The position numbers were made by a program, and so were the translations under genes. Source: Marivita sp. XM-24bin2 (GTDB lineage: Bacteria > Pseudomonadota > Alphaproteobacteria > Rhodobacterales > Rhodobacteraceae). From it: a stretch of 64,000 nt of DNA. The notes under the pieces were generated by a model. That model was given only the letters and a program-made list of their open reading frames with translations, ran no database searches and was not told where the DNA came from. Positions 1 to 7,827 of the stretch are shown here, one piece after another (position 1 is the stretch's first letter; each line of letters starts with the position of its first letter). The stretch spans positions 94,156-158,155 of the forward strand of contig QCWH01000003.1 of NCBI GenBank assembly GCA_003149565.1, read 5' to 3'.

Positions 1-134
1 ATTCCGCTCTCGATCCGCGCCGAGATATTCCCCGACGTCCCCTGGTTGAGGTGCCGTTCGTTCATCCACAGACAGGCGTCGATCAAAGCCTGCCGAGTTT
101 CTTTTGTATCGGGCAGCGGGTCTGCAGGCGTCAT
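1..134 (-). CDS. Class II aldolase (AraD/FucA family), N-terminal part only
   Basis: Only the first 44 residues are in the window; the gene runs off the left edge. The visible part ends in GTSGNISARIE, the N-terminal glycine-rich motif of class II sugar-phosphate aldolases (FucA, AraD, the MTR/5-deoxyribose aldolases). These zinc enzymes cleave ketose-1-phosphates to DHAP plus an aldehyde. The ATG overlaps the stop of the upstream regulator gene as ATGA (131-134), so it is translationally coupled to the mtnK-mtnA-regulator operon. From this context I infer cleavage of 5-methylthioribulose- or 5-deoxyribulose-1-phosphate. Substrate cannot be read from the fragment; fuculose- or ribulose-phosphate aldolase remains possible. 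Confidence 0.85.
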   Translation of the reverse strand, partial: MTPADPLPDTKETRQALIDACLWMNERHLNQGTSGNISARIESG

Positions 135-1138
135 CGGTCCATCTCCAAAAGCTCTTCTGCCACGCGGGTACTGGTGGCAAGATGCGTCACAAACCCGCCT
201 TTCATGGCGGCGCGGGCGGGCTTTGCCCGACCTCGCCCGGCGGCCACGAGCAATGCCATGTCTTTGCCGCGCATCTGGTCAAGCGACACACCGATCATGC
301 GGTCTTCGACATCAGCCACAACCGGACGACCCTCGCCGTCGATCAGGCGGCCGCAGATCACACCGACCGCCCCTTTGGCCCGGTAGGCAGAAATCTCTTC
401 GGGTTTCAGAATACCGCTTCGCACTACATGCGCATCCGCGTCACACGTTCCGCAGGCCAGCACCGTCTTGTTGCATGTCGCCAACGCCTGCAGTTGATCC
501 CGCACGACAGGTTCATCGCAGAGCGCATCGCGGAGCGCCTTGTTCGACAGAACCAGCGGCGCGTGGAAGTTGATGCATTCGCCGCCCAACCGCTGTGCCA
601 GGATCGCTGTGCAGGCCTCGGCTGCAAAGCCCAACGCCGCTGGCCGAGATCCAAGAAGCTGGATCACCGTGAGGTCCGGCACCGGTGCGTTGGGAACGTT
701 CTGTGCCATCTGGTAGATCGTTGCGCCCCACGAGACACCCAGCCGGTCCCCCGGCTCCAGAAGCCGTGGCAACCAGTCCGCCGCCGCGCGCGTCACCCGA
801 GCCACGCTGGCTTCTGCGCTATTGGAAGCGACCGGGTCATCCGGGACAACCATCGCTTCGCGCACCCCATACGCAGCACACAGTTCTTCGGCCAACCGAT
901 GGCCGCGAAACACATCGCTGTCCATATGCACCCGGACCCACCCGCGATGGCGCGCTTCGTTCAGGTAGTTGACCACCGACGCCCGACTGATGCGCATGCG
1001 CTCGGCAATTTCGTTCTGGTTCAACCCGTCATGGTAATAGAGCCACGCCGCCTCAACGTAAGGGGCATCATCACGCGACGGAAGCCGCGCCTGATCCGCG
1101 CCCGCACCGCGCGTTTTGCCAAGAGCGGTCAGAGGCAT
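131..1138 (-). CDS. SorC/DeoR-type sugar-binding transcriptional regulator
   Basis: A 335-residue protein of the SorC family: an N-terminal helix-turn-helix (about residues 27-68, with NQNEIAERMRISRASVVNYL) followed by a sugar-phosphate-sensing domain related to ribose-5-phosphate isomerase-like folds. Family members are usually controlled by the phosphorylated sugar made by their own operon. It lies between mtnA (9-bp gap) and the aldolase (4-bp overlap), so it is probably a local regulator of this operon and of the divergent transporter. A likely binding site is the 17-bp palindrome at 3570-3586. The effector, perhaps 5-methylthioribose-1-phosphate or its ketose, is inference. Confidence 0.88.
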   Translation of the reverse strand: MPLTALGKTRGAGADQARLPSRDDAPYVEAAWLYYHDGLNQNEIAERMRISRASVVNYLNEARHRGWVRVHMDSDVFRGHRLAEELCAAYGVREAMVVPDDPVASNSAEASVARVTRAAADWLPRLLEPGDRLGVSWGATIYQMAQNVPNAPVPDLTVIQLLGSRPAALGFAAEACTAILAQRLGGECINFHAPLVLSNKALRDALCDEPVVRDQLQALATCNKTVLACGTCDADAHVVRSGILKPEEISAYRAKGAVGVICGRLIDGEGRPVVADVEDRMIGVSLDQMRGKDMALLVAAGRGRAKPARAAMKGGFVTHLATSTRVAEELLEMDR

Positions 1139-1147
1139 CAGAGCGCC

Positions 1148-2251
1148 CTACTCTGCAGCCCGCGCGAAGTCGGGAAAGAGCGCCGCTAGCCCCGCTTCAG
1201 AGGCCTCACAGACACCTCGCTCGGTGATCAGCCCTGTGACGAGACGGTTTGGAGTCACGTCGAACGCCGGGTTTCCGCCGGGCGTGCCCTCAGGTGTGAC
1301 CTGCACAGTGCCAATTGCCCCGTCCTCGGTGATCCCCTGGACATGGGTGACCTCGCGCGCATTGCGTTCTTCGATCGGGATTTCGGCCACCCCATCGGTC
1401 ACCGTCCAATCAATCGTCGGTGAGGGCAAAGCTACATAGAACGGTACGCCGTTGTCATGGGCCGCGAGCGCCTTGAGATAGGTGCCGATCTTGTTGCAAA
1501 CATCGCCCTGACGCGTGGTGCGGTCGGTACCGGTGATGACCATATCCACCATACCGTGCTGCATCAGATGTCCACCAGCATTGTCGGTGATGTAGGTGTG
1601 CGGCACGCCGTGCTTGCCCAACTCCCACGAGGTCAGCGCGCCCTGATTGCGGGGGCGGGTCTCATCGACCCACACATGCAGAGCAAGACCGGCGTCATAG
1701 GCATGATACATCGGGCTCGTCGCTGTTCCCCAATCGACTGTGGCCAACCACCCGGCATTGCAATGCGTGAGCAGGCGCACCGGCTCTCCCGCAGGTTTCC
1801 TGGCGGCGATTTCCCGGATCAGCGCGAGGCCGTTCTCGCCGATACGGCGGTTGATCTCTACATCCTCATCGGCAATTTCATGCGCCAGAGCCAGGGCAGC
1901 CGCGGCACGATCGCCCTCGGGCAACGGACGCAGCGCTGCGCGGCACCGGTCCAATGCCCAGCGCAGGTTTATCGCCGTGGGGCGGGTCTTTTCCAGAAAG
2001 GTCCAGGCCGCGTCCATATTCGTATCGGACGGGTCTTCGGCCATCGCCAGCGCCATTCCGTAGGCCGCTGTCGCCCCGATCAACGGCGCGCCGCGCACCC
2101 GCATTTCAAAGATAGCATCTGCAAAATCCTGCATGGTCGCCACAGGAACAACTCGAAAGTCGTGCGGCAACCATCGCTGGTCGATGATCTCAAGAACGTT
2201 CTTGTCGCTGTTCCACCACAGGGAACGGTAGTGGGTCCCGTCGATTTTCAT
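1148..2251 (-). CDS. mtnA: S-methyl-5-thioribose-1-phosphate isomerase
   Basis: A 367-residue protein of the eIF2B-alpha-like MtnA family, which converts 5-methylthioribose-1-phosphate to the ribulose-1-phosphate form. Family motifs visible are [16 protein letters not shown] near the N-terminus, [10 protein letters not shown] with the catalytic cysteine, and ITGTDR followed by [10 protein letters not shown] with the catalytic aspartate. The ATG at 2251 was chosen because it overlaps the mtnK stop by 4 bp (ATGA) and gives the usual MKIDG-type start; an in-frame upstream start would add 13 unconserved residues. No other methionine-salvage genes (mtnB, C, D) follow. An aldolase ends the operon instead, which points to the DHAP shunt or 5-deoxyribose disposal. 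Confidence 0.95.
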   Translation of the reverse strand: MKIDGTHYRSLWWNSDKNVLEIIDQRWLPHDFRVVPVATMQDFADAIFEMRVRGAPLIGATAAYGMALAMAEDPSDTNMDAAWTFLEKTRPTAINLRWALDRCRAALRPLPEGDRAAAALALAHEIADEDVEINRRIGENGLALIREIAARKPAGEPVRLLTHCNAGWLATVDWGTATSPMYHAYDAGLALHVWVDETRPRNQGALTSWELGKHGVPHTYITDNAGGHLMQHGMVDMVITGTDRTTRQGDVCNKIGTYLKALAAHDNGVPFYVALPSPTIDWTVTDGVAEIPIEERNAREVTHVQGITEDGAIGTVQVTPEGTPGGNPAFDVTPNRLVTGLITERGVCEASEAGLAALFPDFARAAE

Positions 2252-3507
2252 AGCACGTCCTTTCCGTTGAAGTCGCGCGCGATGGCGCAAACAGCAGAGG
2301 CGTCGGCCAGCGTGTCAGCCTTGTGGATCAGGTCTGCCCCCATCATCAGATTCCGCGCTTCCAGACGAGCGCGCAGAGCGATGTCTTCGATCTCTTCGAA
2401 ATCGGCATTATGCGCCAAAGACAGACAGCGACGGTGCATCTCGATGCCACAAACCGTCCAAGCATCGCGCCAGAGATCAGCCAGTACAGCATCGCAGGCC
2501 GGTGTGCTGTCGTGTCCCTGATCCTCGAACAATGCAGCAGGATAGAGAATACCGGTGCGCTCGGTCGCCCACAACGCGCGGAATTCGGCTTCGAAGGTTG
2601 CACAGATGTCCGCAATGACGCCCAGAATCCATTCCTGATAGTCTGCCAGATCATTCCCCCTGTGCGCCGGCTGGCTGAAATAGGCCATCAGGAAATTCGC
2701 GCACATCATGCCGATGTCAAAACCCAGTGGTCCATATTGGGCGAACTCGGGATCAATCACCCGGCTGTCCGTGTCCGTCGACATGATGGAACCGGAATGC
2801 AGGTCGCCATGAACCATTGTTTCCGTATTGGAAACAAATCTCTGCAGGGCTTGCTGCACCTTCACCTTCAGCGCGATATCGCTGCGCAACTGCGAGATGA
2901 CGGGCTCCAGCTCATCGGTGTGGTGGTTCATCTCGGCGTTGTAGTAGGGATCGGTAAAGACCAAAGCCTCGGTGATGGCAGGGATTTCGACATTTCCCGC
3001 AAAGAGCGCGACATCGGCTTTCTTGTCAGGGCTCGCCATCGACAACTCTGACCCGCGAAAGGCGGTTCGGGCACAATAGGTGCCCAGAAACTCCGCCAGG
3101 CCGTCCACGCGTTCACCCGCAATCAGCTTACGCCGCAGGATCACGTGCGGCGACAGAAACTCCATCACGATCAGCGCCTGCGCTTCGTCAAAGTGATAGA
3201 TTTCAGGCACGGCACCCGGAGCGCGTGCGGCTTGCCGGGTCAGAGCGTGGTATTCGAAATACGCGCGGTAGAGCGGCAAAGGCCAACTGTCGCCGACCAG
3301 GCGCACATAAGGAAGCGCCTGTTTGACGATTGCTTTGCCTTCGGGGCCGGTGACGATGAAAACAAGGTTGAGGTTGCCGTCCCCAACCTCTTTCACATCC
3401 CATGCGGCGCTATCCGATCCGACCTTGGACGCAAGCGCCGGGACATCCTTCAACCGCTCCGGCAGCGTTTCCACGCTGAGTGCCTCATATACCGTGCCTG
3501 CGCTCAT
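2248..3507 (-). CDS. mtnK: S-methyl-5-thioribose kinase
   Basis: A 419-residue APH-fold kinase matching MtnK in length. It phosphorylates the C1 hydroxyl of 5-methylthioribose with ATP. Visible motifs: the brenner-type catalytic loop [12 protein letters not shown], the metal-binding [17 protein letters not shown], and the N-terminal nucleotide-binding region with [11 protein letters not shown]. It is the first gene of the minus-strand operon and has a strong GGGGAGG ribosome binding site ahead of its ATG. The divergent partner is an RbsABC-type importer, which supplies a plausible route for external 5-methylthioribose or 5-deoxyribose. The related kinase for 5-deoxyribose (DrdK) cannot be told apart by eye. 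Confidence 0.95.
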   Translation of the reverse strand: MSAGTVYEALSVETLPERLKDVPALASKVGSDSAAWDVKEVGDGNLNLVFIVTGPEGKAIVKQALPYVRLVGDSWPLPLYRAYFEYHALTRQAARAPGAVPEIYHFDEAQALIVMEFLSPHVILRRKLIAGERVDGLAEFLGTYCARTAFRGSELSMASPDKKADVALFAGNVEIPAITEALVFTDPYYNAEMNHHTDELEPVISQLRSDIALKVKVQQALQRFVSNTETMVHGDLHSGSIMSTDTDSRVIDPEFAQYGPLGFDIGMMCANFLMAYFSQPAHRGNDLADYQEWILGVIADICATFEAEFRALWATERTGILYPAALFEDQGHDSTPACDAVLADLWRDAWTVCGIEMHRRCLSLAHNADFEEIEDIALRARLEARNLMMGADLIHKADTLADASAVCAIARDFNGKDVL

Positions 3508-3569
3508 CGGTGACCTCCCCTATCCTCTGATGCGCCTTCCCTTTCTGGTTAGCCCTCAATTTGGACTAA

Positions 3570-3586
3570 TGTCAAACCGTTTGACA
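3570..3586. promoter_or_regulatory. 17-bp palindromic operator with divergent -35 boxes
   Basis: TGTCAAAC-C-GTTTGACA is a perfect 8-bp inverted repeat around one base, midway between mtnK (minus) and the transporter operon (plus). Each arm includes TTGACA: on the plus strand at 3581-3586 and on the minus strand at 3575-3570, so the site contains the probable -35 element of both divergent promoters. The matching -10 elements are poor (about 3 of 6). A bound repressor would block both promoters at once. The SorC-type regulator in the operon is the obvious candidate ligand; this is inference. Confidence 0.6.
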
Positions 3587-3634
3587 AATGTGTTTTCAAC
3601 CGCCTACCGTCTGCACAACACGGGGAGGAGACGA

Positions 3635-5152
3635 GTGGCTGACCATGCGCTCAAAGTGAACGGTTTGCAAAAATCGTTCGGAAAAAACTATGTATTGCGC
3701 GGAATCGATGTCACCCTTGAGCCTGGGTCCGTGACCGTTCTTATGGGCGCAAACGGCGCTGGAAAGTCCACGCTGGTCAAAGTGATCTGCGGTCATCATC
3801 GCGCCGATGGCGGAACCATGATGCTCGCCGGAGCCGCCTTTGCCCCCGAAGACGCGGCCGATGCAATCCAGCAGGGTGTGGTGACCGTCCATCAATCCAT
3901 CGACGATGGGGTGATTCCGGATCTTGATGTGGCGAACAATCTTATGCTCGACAGGCTGGTCGAGCGCGGGCACGGTCTTTTTGTGCGCGAGCGCCATCTG
4001 CGCGACGAAGCCGCCAAGGTTGCTTCCGCAATGGGCATCGACGTCAATCTGCGGGCGCGCGTGTCGGATCTTTCCGTGGCCGATCGCCAGATGATCGCAA
4101 TTGCCCGCGCGATGGCCCGCGCGCCAAAAGTCCTCATCCTAGACGAGCCGACATCGTCACTATCGGCAACCGAGGCCGACCGCCTTTTCGCCCTGATCGA
4201 CCGATTGCGCGAACAGGGTGTGGCGATCCTATATATCTCGCACCGCATGTCCGACATCCGCCGCATTGCAGATCGCATCATCGTCATGCGAGACGGCGCG
4301 ATCTCTGGCAGTTTTGACTCCAAACCACTCGACTATGAGGCCGCCGTCACCGCAATGCTCGGTCATCGCATGACCGAGGTTGATGTGGCTGTGAACAGCG
4401 GCACTGTGCCGGTTCTGGAACTCTCTAACCTCACGCTGTTCCCGAACGCCACGCCGATCAATCTACAAGCCCGCGACGGCGAGGTGGTGGCGTTGGTCGG
4501 CTTGCTTGGCAGCGGCAAAAGCCGGCTGGCCGAGATCCTTTTCGGTAGGGCGCGTGCTGTCAGCGGAACAATGCGGATCAACGGCGCGGACTACGCGCCC
4601 AGTTCCGTCGAAGACGCGGTTGCGCGGGGCGTCTACATGTCCCCGAAAGACCGGGGCACCAACGCCGTGATTCCGGCCTTTGATATTGCCGACAATATGA
4701 CCCTGCCCTTTCTCAAGGGCCTAAGCGTCGGGTCGTTTCTCGACGCCCGCCGACAAAAAAACCGCTCTCAAGAGATGGTGAGCCAGCTTGGCATTGTCTG
4801 TCAGACAGTGGGCGACGGGATTGGCACGCTGTCGGGCGGCAACCAGCAAAAGGTGATGATCGCCCGCTGGCTGCTGGAGCCCGCACAGGTGCTTCTGCTC
4901 GACGAGCCGTTTCAAGGCGTCGATATCGGCGCGCGGCGAGATATCGGGCGGCACATCCGCGCCACGGCGCAAGGGCGGGCCACACTCGTGTTCCTGGCCG
5001 AGATCGACGAGGCGCTTGAGATCGCCGACCGGATCGTCGTGATGAACGAAGGCGCCATTGTCGGAGAACACACAAATCAGAATGTCGACCTTGCCGCGCT
5101 CGTCGCGGACATCTCGGGGGCCAAATCGACTCAAACAGGCACGTATTCATGA
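3635..5152 (+). CDS. Sugar ABC transporter, tandem ATPase (RbsA-like)
   Basis: A 505-residue fused ATPase with two nucleotide-binding domains, as in RbsA. Domain 1 has Walker A GANGAGKST (residues 38-46) and an altered signature, DLSVADRQM. Domain 2 has Walker A GLLGSGKSR and a full signature LSGGNQQK. The start is GTG at 3635, preceded by GGGGAGGAG; the long in-frame extension upstream would cross the operator and mtnK promoter and is rejected. It energises uptake with the permease that overlaps its stop codon. Being divergent from mtnKA, it probably imports a 5-substituted ribose; ribose or another pentose is the alternative. Confidence 0.93.
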   Translation: MADHALKVNGLQKSFGKNYVLRGIDVTLEPGSVTVLMGANGAGKSTLVKVICGHHRADGGTMMLAGAAFAPEDAADAIQQGVVTVHQSIDDGVIPDLDVANNLMLDRLVERGHGLFVRERHLRDEAAKVASAMGIDVNLRARVSDLSVADRQMIAIARAMARAPKVLILDEPTSSLSATEADRLFALIDRLREQGVAILYISHRMSDIRRIADRIIVMRDGAISGSFDSKPLDYEAAVTAMLGHRMTEVDVAVNSGTVPVLELSNLTLFPNATPINLQARDGEVVALVGLLGSGKSRLAEILFGRARAVSGTMRINGADYAPSSVEDAVARGVYMSPKDRGTNAVIPAFDIADNMTLPFLKGLSVGSFLDARRQKNRSQEMVSQLGIVCQTVGDGIGTLSGGNQQKVMIARWLLEPAQVLLLDEPFQGVDIGARRDIGRHIRATAQGRATLVFLAEIDEALEIADRIVVMNEGAIVGEHTNQNVDLAALVADISGAKSTQTGTYS

Positions 5153-6159
5153 ACGACAGACTTCTCGACTTTGCCATCCGCTATGGCTTCCTGATCCTTC
5201 TGGTAGGCTTGATCGTCTATTTCAGCCTTGCCGCGCCGGGGTTCTTCGGGCCGCTCTCCGCGGCATTCGTCCTGCAATCGGTGGCGATCACCGGCATTCT
5301 GGCCTTGGGTGTGACCTGTACGCTGGTCGTGGGCGGGTTCGATCTGTCAATCGGAGCGGTCGCCACGTCGGCGCTTATGCTGTCGGCCTATTCGATGGTG
5401 ATCCTGGAGCATCCGACACTTGTGGCAGTGTTTCTTTGTCTGGGCATGGGCGCGCTGGTCGGGTTCATCAACGGCATACTGATCGTCAAATTCCGTGTGC
5501 CGGACCTGCTGGCGACCTTGGGCATGATGTTCCTGCTGATTGGCTTGCAGCGTATCCCCACACAAGGCAACTCGATTGCTACAGGCATGACCCTTGCCGA
5601 TGGCTCTGTCGCCGAAGGCACATTCTCTGCCGCCTTCCTTTGGCTGGGCCGGCATCGCTTTGATGTCGTCATTGACCGGCTGCTGCCCATGCCCGTGGTG
5701 ATCTTCGTCGCGATCGCTGTTCTGATCTGGCTCTTCCTTGGGTTCACCCGGCACGGTCGTCTTATGTACGCCATCGGGTCGAACGAACGCGCGGCCGCGC
5801 TCGTGGGGACACCGGTCAACCGCTACAAGATCGCGGCCTACATGATCTCGGGTGTCACCGCCTCCATCGGGGGCATCCTGTTGGCCGCGCGTCTTGGTCG
5901 CGGAGACATCGCCAGCGGCAACAACCTGCTTCTCGACTCGGTTGCGGCTGCGCTGATCGGCTTTGCCGTCTTGGGCGCGGCACGGCCCAACGCATTTGGC
6001 ACCGCCATCGGTGCGCTCTTCGTCGGCATCCTTTTGCAAGGCATGACCATGATGAACGCGCCCTATTACACTCAGGATTTCGTCAAGGGCGCGGTTTTGG
6101 TCGCTGCTCTTGTCTTCACCTTCTACTTGTCGTCGCGCCGAACCGGCGCGGGACACTGA
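5149..6159 (+). CDS. Sugar ABC transporter permease (RbsC-like)
   Basis: A 336-residue inner-membrane permease with about eight to ten hydrophobic helices and the family sequences GGFDLSIGAV and GFINGILIVKFRVPDLLATLG in the first half. It forms the channel of the importer with the tandem ATPase. Its ATG overlaps the ATPase stop by 4 bp (ATGA at 5149-5152). The binding protein follows 25 bp downstream. Substrate is not readable from the permease. Confidence 0.92.
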   Translation: MNDRLLDFAIRYGFLILLVGLIVYFSLAAPGFFGPLSAAFVLQSVAITGILALGVTCTLVVGGFDLSIGAVATSALMLSAYSMVILEHPTLVAVFLCLGMGALVGFINGILIVKFRVPDLLATLGMMFLLIGLQRIPTQGNSIATGMTLADGSVAEGTFSAAFLWLGRHRFDVVIDRLLPMPVVIFVAIAVLIWLFLGFTRHGRLMYAIGSNERAAALVGTPVNRYKIAAYMISGVTASIGGILLAARLGRGDIASGNNLLLDSVAAALIGFAVLGAARPNAFGTAIGALFVGILLQGMTMMNAPYYTQDFVKGAVLVAALVFTFYLSSRRTGAGH

Positions 6160-6184
6160 CATCAGCGATAGGGAGGATATCATC

Positions 6185-7225
6185 ATGCTGAGACGTCACT
6201 TCATGGCCCTTGCGAGCGCAGCGAGCCTTGCGCTTGGCGCGGGCGCGGCAGCGGCGCAGGACGCCCCCGCCCCACTGGACAATCCCGGCGACGTGACCAT
6301 CGCGCTGGTGCGTTACCTGTCCACAGGCGACTTTTTTCAGGCCTATCTGTCTGGCGTCGAAAGTCAGGCTGCCGCGCTTGGTGTGAACCTGCGCGTCTTT
6401 GACAGCCGCCAGGATGCGGCGCTTCAGGCAGATATGGTGGATCAGGCAATCGCGTTGGGTGTGGACGGGATCGTGATCCAGCATGGCCTGACCGAGTCGA
6501 TGCGCGAAGCCGCCCAGCGTGCGGTGGATGCGGGCATCAAGGTCGTCGCCTTCGACGTGAATGTTGAAAACGACGCGATCCCGCAGATCGAACAGTCGGA
6601 TTACCTGCTTGGCAAACTCGCGCTTGAGCAGGCGATCGAGGACAACGGCGACAGCTTTGCGGCAGGCTATGTCTATGTGCCGGGCATCGCCCCGCTCGAC
6701 CGCCGCCATGTTGCGTGGGAAGAGGTCAAGGAGGCCAACCCGGGCATCACCGAGGCCGCCCGCATCGGCACGCTCGACAATCCGATTGCCAACTCGAACG
6801 CCAACCAGGCACGCGCGGCATTGCAGGCGAACCCGAACATCTCGGTCTTCTTCGCGCCCTATAACGAGTTTGCCAAAGGCGTGAAGATCGCGGCAGACGA
6901 GCTGGGGATCGGCGGCGACCTGAGCATCTATTCCGCCGACATCTCGACCGCTGATATCGCGCTGATGCGCGAAGCCGGGAGCGGATGGAAAGCCACGGTC
7001 GCCACCAACCCCGCCGTGGTGGGCGAAGTTTCGGTTCGTGCGCTGGCGCTCATGCTCGCGGGCGAAAACCCCGGCGCGTCGGTGATCGTGCCGCCAACGC
7101 TGATCACGCAATCCTTCCTGAACGACGGGGACATCCGCAACATGGAAGACCTCGGCGCGAAGATGCCGCAATTCCAGCATGCGGATGTGGCAATGGCCGA
7201 CTGGATGCCGCTGCCGCCACGCTGA
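6185..7225 (+). CDS. Periplasmic sugar-binding protein of ABC importer
   Basis: A 346-residue type I periplasmic binding protein (RbsB/Peripla_BP_4 fold). The signal peptide is clear: MLRRHFMALAS with an Ala-rich core ending AAAAQ near residue 24. The start at 6185 is preceded by GGGAGG; the in-frame extension upstream overlaps the permease and is not needed. The mature protein has the alternating alpha/beta pattern of the family (VTIALVRYLSTGDFFQAYLS, VDGIVIQHG). It delivers ligand to the RbsA/RbsC-like complex just upstream. Genetic context favours 5-methylthioribose, 5-deoxyribose or a related pentose. Confidence 0.92.
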   Translation: MLRRHFMALASAASLALGAGAAAAQDAPAPLDNPGDVTIALVRYLSTGDFFQAYLSGVESQAAALGVNLRVFDSRQDAALQADMVDQAIALGVDGIVIQHGLTESMREAAQRAVDAGIKVVAFDVNVENDAIPQIEQSDYLLGKLALEQAIEDNGDSFAAGYVYVPGIAPLDRRHVAWEEVKEANPGITEAARIGTLDNPIANSNANQARAALQANPNISVFFAPYNEFAKGVKIAADELGIGGDLSIYSADISTADIALMREAGSGWKATVATNPAVVGEVSVRALALMLAGENPGASVIVPPTLITQSFLNDGDIRNMEDLGAKMPQFQHADVAMADWMPLPPR

Positions 7226-7290
7226 GACTTGACTGGCGGGCGCTTCAGCCGCGCCCGCCTATCCCAACGACTTCAATCGGAGCACATCAT

Positions 7291-7734
7291 ATGCTGATCG
7301 GCATAGACTCCCGCATGACGCCTGAACTGCTCTACACGCTGTCCCGGATGGGGCACGGAGATGAGATCGTTATCGCGGATCGCAATTACCCGGCCACGTG
7401 GTCTGCAGGCGGGTGTCTGGTGAAGGAGGTCATCCAGTATCCCGGCCACGACGCGCCGACTGTGATTGACCTGATCACTCAGCTCATGCCGCTGGACAAT
7501 TTTCACACGCATTCCGTGCTTCGCATGGAGATCGACAATGAGCCTGACACGATGTCGGACGCGCATAAAGAGGTGTGGGGCGTGCTGAAGCCGCGCCTGC
7601 CAGAGGGTGGCATTCTGTCGAGCCTTGAACGACAGGCGTTCTATCGCCGAGCGGGTGGCAGCTTTGCTGTTGTGCAATGCAGCGAAGACCGGCCGTTTGG
7701 CTGCTTTATCCTGCGCAAGGGTGTGGTGTTCTGA
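7291..7734 (+). CDS. FucU/RbsD family sugar mutarotase
   Basis: A 147-residue protein with the RbsD/FucU start MLIGIDSRMTPELLYTLSRMGHGDEIVIAD, including the conserved GHGDEI. Family members speed interconversion of anomers (FucU) or pyranose and furanose forms (RbsD) of sugars before phosphorylation. It is the last gene of the plus-strand operon, 65 bp after the binding protein, and is followed by a strong terminator. A 5-deoxy or 5-methylthio pentose cannot form a pyranose, so if the operon serves such a sugar this enzyme would act as an anomeric mutarotase supplying the kinase MtnK. Confidence 0.9.
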   Translation: MLIGIDSRMTPELLYTLSRMGHGDEIVIADRNYPATWSAGGCLVKEVIQYPGHDAPTVIDLITQLMPLDNFHTHSVLRMEIDNEPDTMSDAHKEVWGVLKPRLPEGGILSSLERQAFYRRAGGSFAVVQCSEDRPFGCFILRKGVVF

Positions 7735-7792
7735 AGCTCGGCAAAACGGCTGGCCGCGTGGGCTTTGGAGTTTCCGTCTTCCGAAAGAAATT

Positions 7793-7827
7793 GGGTCGGC
7801 CCTAACAGGCCGACCCTTCTTGTTTTA
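7793..7827. terminator. Bidirectional rho-independent terminator
   Basis: GGGTCGGCC (7793-7801) pairs perfectly with GGCCGACCC (7808-7816) around a 6-base loop. TTCTTGTTTT follows on the plus strand and an A-rich flank precedes it (T-rich on the minus strand). It lies between the convergent ends of the mutarotase and the TRAP permease and probably serves both. Confidence 0.85.

Noticed and set aside
104..1189. Long plus-strand open frame opposite the SorC regulator gene
   Set aside because: It is antisense to a clear SorC-family gene, resembles no family, has no ribosome binding site, and is a typical GC-rich shadow frame.
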